Source of the DNA: Ilumatobacter sp.
GTDB lineage: Bacteria; Actinomycetota; Acidimicrobiia; Acidimicrobiales; Ilumatobacteraceae
NCBI GenBank assembly: GCA_029263275.1
Contig: JAJCXU010000432.1
Span: 1 to 7,724, forward strand
Reading direction: 5' to 3'
DNA: 7,724 bases
Each line of letters opens with the position of its first letter. Within the stretch, counting starts at the first letter, position 1. Position numbers and translations under genes: made by a program. Below, one piece after another: positions 6,586 to 7,724 of this stretch. Below the pieces are notes generated by a model. That model was not told the origin of the DNA, ran no database searches, and saw only the letters and a list, made by a program, of their open reading frames with translations.

Positions 6586-6851
6586 GACGCCGACCCGAGA
6601 TGGTCGTCGTTGAGTCCGTCCGAATCGAGCGCATCTTCGAAGAGGAGATCGGCGAGCCCACTGTCGTACGAGCCACTCTCGAGGACGTCGTCGACATGAC
6701 TCGCCCACGTCTTCGGCCGGACGGGTGCAATCATCGCGATCCGCTCACCGTTCTTGGTGAGATACATCGTCGTCCCACCCTCGATGCGTTCCACAACCTG
6801 CTTGGTGTGATTCCGCAGCTCGCGTACCGAGACGTCGAAGGACATCGCCAT
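6582..6851 (-). CDS. vapB: Phd/YefM-VapB type antitoxin
   Basis: An 89-residue protein with the Phd/YefM fold signature at its N-terminus: FDVSVRELRNHTKQVVERIEGG (residues 5-26 region), then MYLTKNGERIAMIAPV (about 29-44). That part dimerizes and binds operator DNA. The acidic C-terminal half (about 50-89, many Asp and Glu with small hydrophobics) is the usual disordered arm that blocks the toxin's active site. It precedes and overlaps the toxin gene by four bases, so the pair is one transcript. ATG 6851 is favoured over the in-frame ATG 6845 because a -10-like TACACT ends eight bases before it, giving a likely leaderless mRNA. Autorepression is expected through the inverted repeat upstream. 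Phd-type antitoxins commonly pair with PIN or Doc/RelE toxins, so the partner assignment fits. Confidence 0.88.
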   Translation of the reverse strand: MAMSFDVSVRELRNHTKQVVERIEGGTTMYLTKNGERIAMIAPVRPKTWASHVDDVLESGSYDSGLADLLFEDALDSDGLNDDHLGSAS

Positions 6852-6858
6852 CGCATCG

Positions 6859-6864
6859 AGTGTA
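6859..6864 (-). promoter_or_regulatory. Candidate -10 element of the toxin-antitoxin promoter
   Basis: TACACT on the minus strand is a good actinobacterial -10 match. Transcription would begin at or next to ATG 6851, so the antitoxin mRNA would be leaderless. No good -35 hexamer is seen at 16-18 bases. The element overlaps one arm of the inner inverted repeat, as expected for an autorepressed promoter. Confidence 0.45.
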
Positions 6865-6890
6865 GCACTCTCTGTTGCTCACCGTGCTAC
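6862..6890. promoter_or_regulatory. Inner inverted repeat, candidate antitoxin operator
   Basis: GTAGCAC (6862-6868) and GTGCTAC (6884-6890) are perfect 7-bp arms with centres 22 bp apart, about two turns of DNA, so both face the same side of the helix. One arm overlaps the candidate -10 element. This fits binding of two antitoxin dimers, or one toxin-antitoxin complex, for autorepression. Confidence 0.6.
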
Positions 6891-6914
6891 GGCCAGCGCG
6901 GCGATGCGATGGCG

Positions 6915-7724
6915 TCAGATGGCGAGTTGACGTTCGAGGCGATCGAGCACCTCGTAGCAGCTCATGACCTGCGCGACGCTGCTGTTCGGCTCGCGGCCCT
7001 CGCGGATCGCGGCGAAGAACTCGCGGTCCTGCAGCTCGATGCCGTTCGTCGACACGTCGACCTGTGAGACGTCGATGGGTTCCTCACGACCGTCGACGAG
7101 ATCGTCGTAGCGGGCGAGATACGTGCCGGTGTCGCCGATGTAGCGGAAGAACGTGCCGAACGGGCCGTCGTTGTTGAACGACAGCGCCAACGTGCACAGC
7201 GCACCCGATTCGGTGCGGAGTTGGATCGACATGTCCATCGCGATCCCGAGCTCAGGGTGCAGTGGCCCTTGCATCGCGTGGGCGTCGACGACCTGGCTTT
7301 GCGTCTGATGCTGGAACAGGTCGACGGTGTGCGCGGCGTGGTGCCACAGCAGGTGGTCCGTCCAGCTCCGAGGCTCACCCTTGGCGTTGGTGTTGGTGCG
7401 GCGGAAGAACACGGTCTGCACGTCCATGTGCTGGATCGACAAGTCGCCCGACTGCACGCGCTGATGGATCCACTGATGGCTCGGGTTGAACCGACGGGTG
7501 TGTCCGCACATCGCGACCAACCCGGTGCGCTGCTGCGCCTCGAGCACGCGACGACCGTCAGCCAGGTTGTCGCACAACGGGATCTCGACTTCGACATGTT
7601 TGCCTGCCTCCAGGCAGGCAATCGACTGCGCCGCATGCATCGGTGTCGGCGTGGCCAGCACGACCGCGTCGATGTCGTCGCGAGCGAGCACCTCGTCGAG
7701 ATCGTCGGTGACCTGCTCGATGCC
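6915..7724 (-). CDS. ligC: LigC-like 4-carboxy-2-hydroxymuconate-6-semialdehyde dehydrogenase, 5' end missing
   Basis: The frame is open from the right edge to TGA 6917-6915, giving 269 residues of a Gfo/Idh/MocA oxidoreductase. The first 45-50 residues, including the GxGxxG dinucleotide loop, lie outside the window. Present are the rest of the Rossmann domain (DAVVLATPTPMHA) and GKHVEVEIPL, where most of the superfamily has EKP but LigC has EIP. Then come GHTRRFNPSHQ, MDVQTVFFRR, GEPRSWTDHLLWHHAAHTVD and, near the end, NGIELQDREFFAAIREGREP. These long strings match my memory of Sphingobium LigC. That enzyme oxidizes the hemiacetal of the protocatechuate 4,5-cleavage product with NADP+ to 2-pyrone-4,6-dicarboxylate. 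The expected partners (ligAB, ligI, ligJ, ligK) would lie to the right if clustered; none is in the window. The functional call is strong but depends on memory of the family, not on an alignment. Confidence 0.85.
   Translation of the reverse strand, partial: GIEQVTDDLDEVLARDDIDAVVLATPTPMHAAQSIACLEAGKHVEVEIPLCDNLADGRRVLEAQQRTGLVAMCGHTRRFNPSHQWIHQRVQSGDLSIQHMDVQTVFFRRTNTNAKGEPRSWTDHLLWHHAAHTVDLFQHQTQSQVVDAHAMQGPLHPELGIAMDMSIQLRTESGALCTLALSFNNDGPFGTFFRYIGDTGTYLARYDDLVDGREEPIDVSQVDVSTNGIELQDREFFAAIREGREPNSSVAQVMSCYEVLDRLERQLAI

Larger units (their letters stand above)
6846..6914. repeat. 13-bp perfect inverted repeat spanning the ligC-antitoxin gap
   Basis: The arms are CGCCATCGCATCG (6846-6858) and CGATGCGATGGCG (6902-6914), perfectly complementary, 43 bp apart. 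One arm covers the antitoxin start codon (6851-6849); the other ends one base before the LigC-like stop codon. A second inverted repeat is nested inside. In RNA read from ligC towards the antitoxin the two together could fold as a long stem with an asymmetric internal loop (11 and 3 bases). Confidence 0.9.

Noticed and set aside
6586..6708. Upstream extension of the toxin to 6708
   Set aside because: The added residues are arginine-rich frame shadow of the antitoxin gene; PIN proteins begin just before the first catalytic Asp.
7032..7691. Internal GTG at 7691 as the start of the LigC-like gene
   Set aside because: The same frame is open to the right edge with in-family sequence, and the dinucleotide-binding loop must lie upstream.

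Overview
The window is GC-rich, compactly coded and almost entirely transcribed from the minus strand. Codon choice, TTG/GTG starts, an Rrf2-type regulator and a CYP153-like P450 fit a free-living, probably aerobic and hydrocarbon-using actinobacterium. Members of Acidimicrobiia (Ilumatobacter-like) are my best guess, from overall style and not from any marker gene. There are no rRNA, tRNA, CRISPR or transposase genes.

Right to left, in the direction of transcription: (1) 7724-6915 holds the 3' part of a Gfo/Idh/MocA oxidoreductase that closely resembles LigC, the carboxy-hydroxymuconate-semialdehyde dehydrogenase of protocatechuate 4,5-cleavage. (2) A 63-bp gap with two nested inverted repeats leads into a Phd/VapB antitoxin (6851-6582) and an overlapping PIN/VapC toxin (6585-6133). 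(3) Facing them on the plus strand is a remnant of an LtrA-like membrane protein gene (from 5942). It loses family resemblance at about 6127, five bases short of the toxin stop codon. (4) Divergent from that remnant is a CYP153-family cytochrome P450 (5841-4513), whose stop codon lies in the first copy, in its direction of transcription, of a four-copy 14-bp tandem repeat. (5) An Rrf2 regulator with three cysteines placed as in NsrR/IscR (4395-3997) is followed after 15 bp by a DHA2-type MFS exporter (3981-2392), a likely regulator-target operon. (6) A saccharopine-dehydrogenase-like oxidoreductase (2345-1260) and a membrane GAF-GGDEF diguanylate cyclase (1188 to beyond the left edge) follow on the same strand with short gaps.

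The genes do not form one pathway. CYP153 (oxidation of alkyl chains) and LigC (aromatic ring-cleavage products) both belong to catabolism of hydrocarbons or lignin-type aromatics. The Rrf2-MFS pair looks like stress-sensed export, and the cyclase couples an unknown signal to c-di-GMP. The toxin-antitoxin module beside a truncated gene marks a rearranged junction. The most unusual features are non-coding: the nested inverted repeats over the antitoxin start codon, and the 14-bp repeat that multiplies the P450 stop codon into all three frames.
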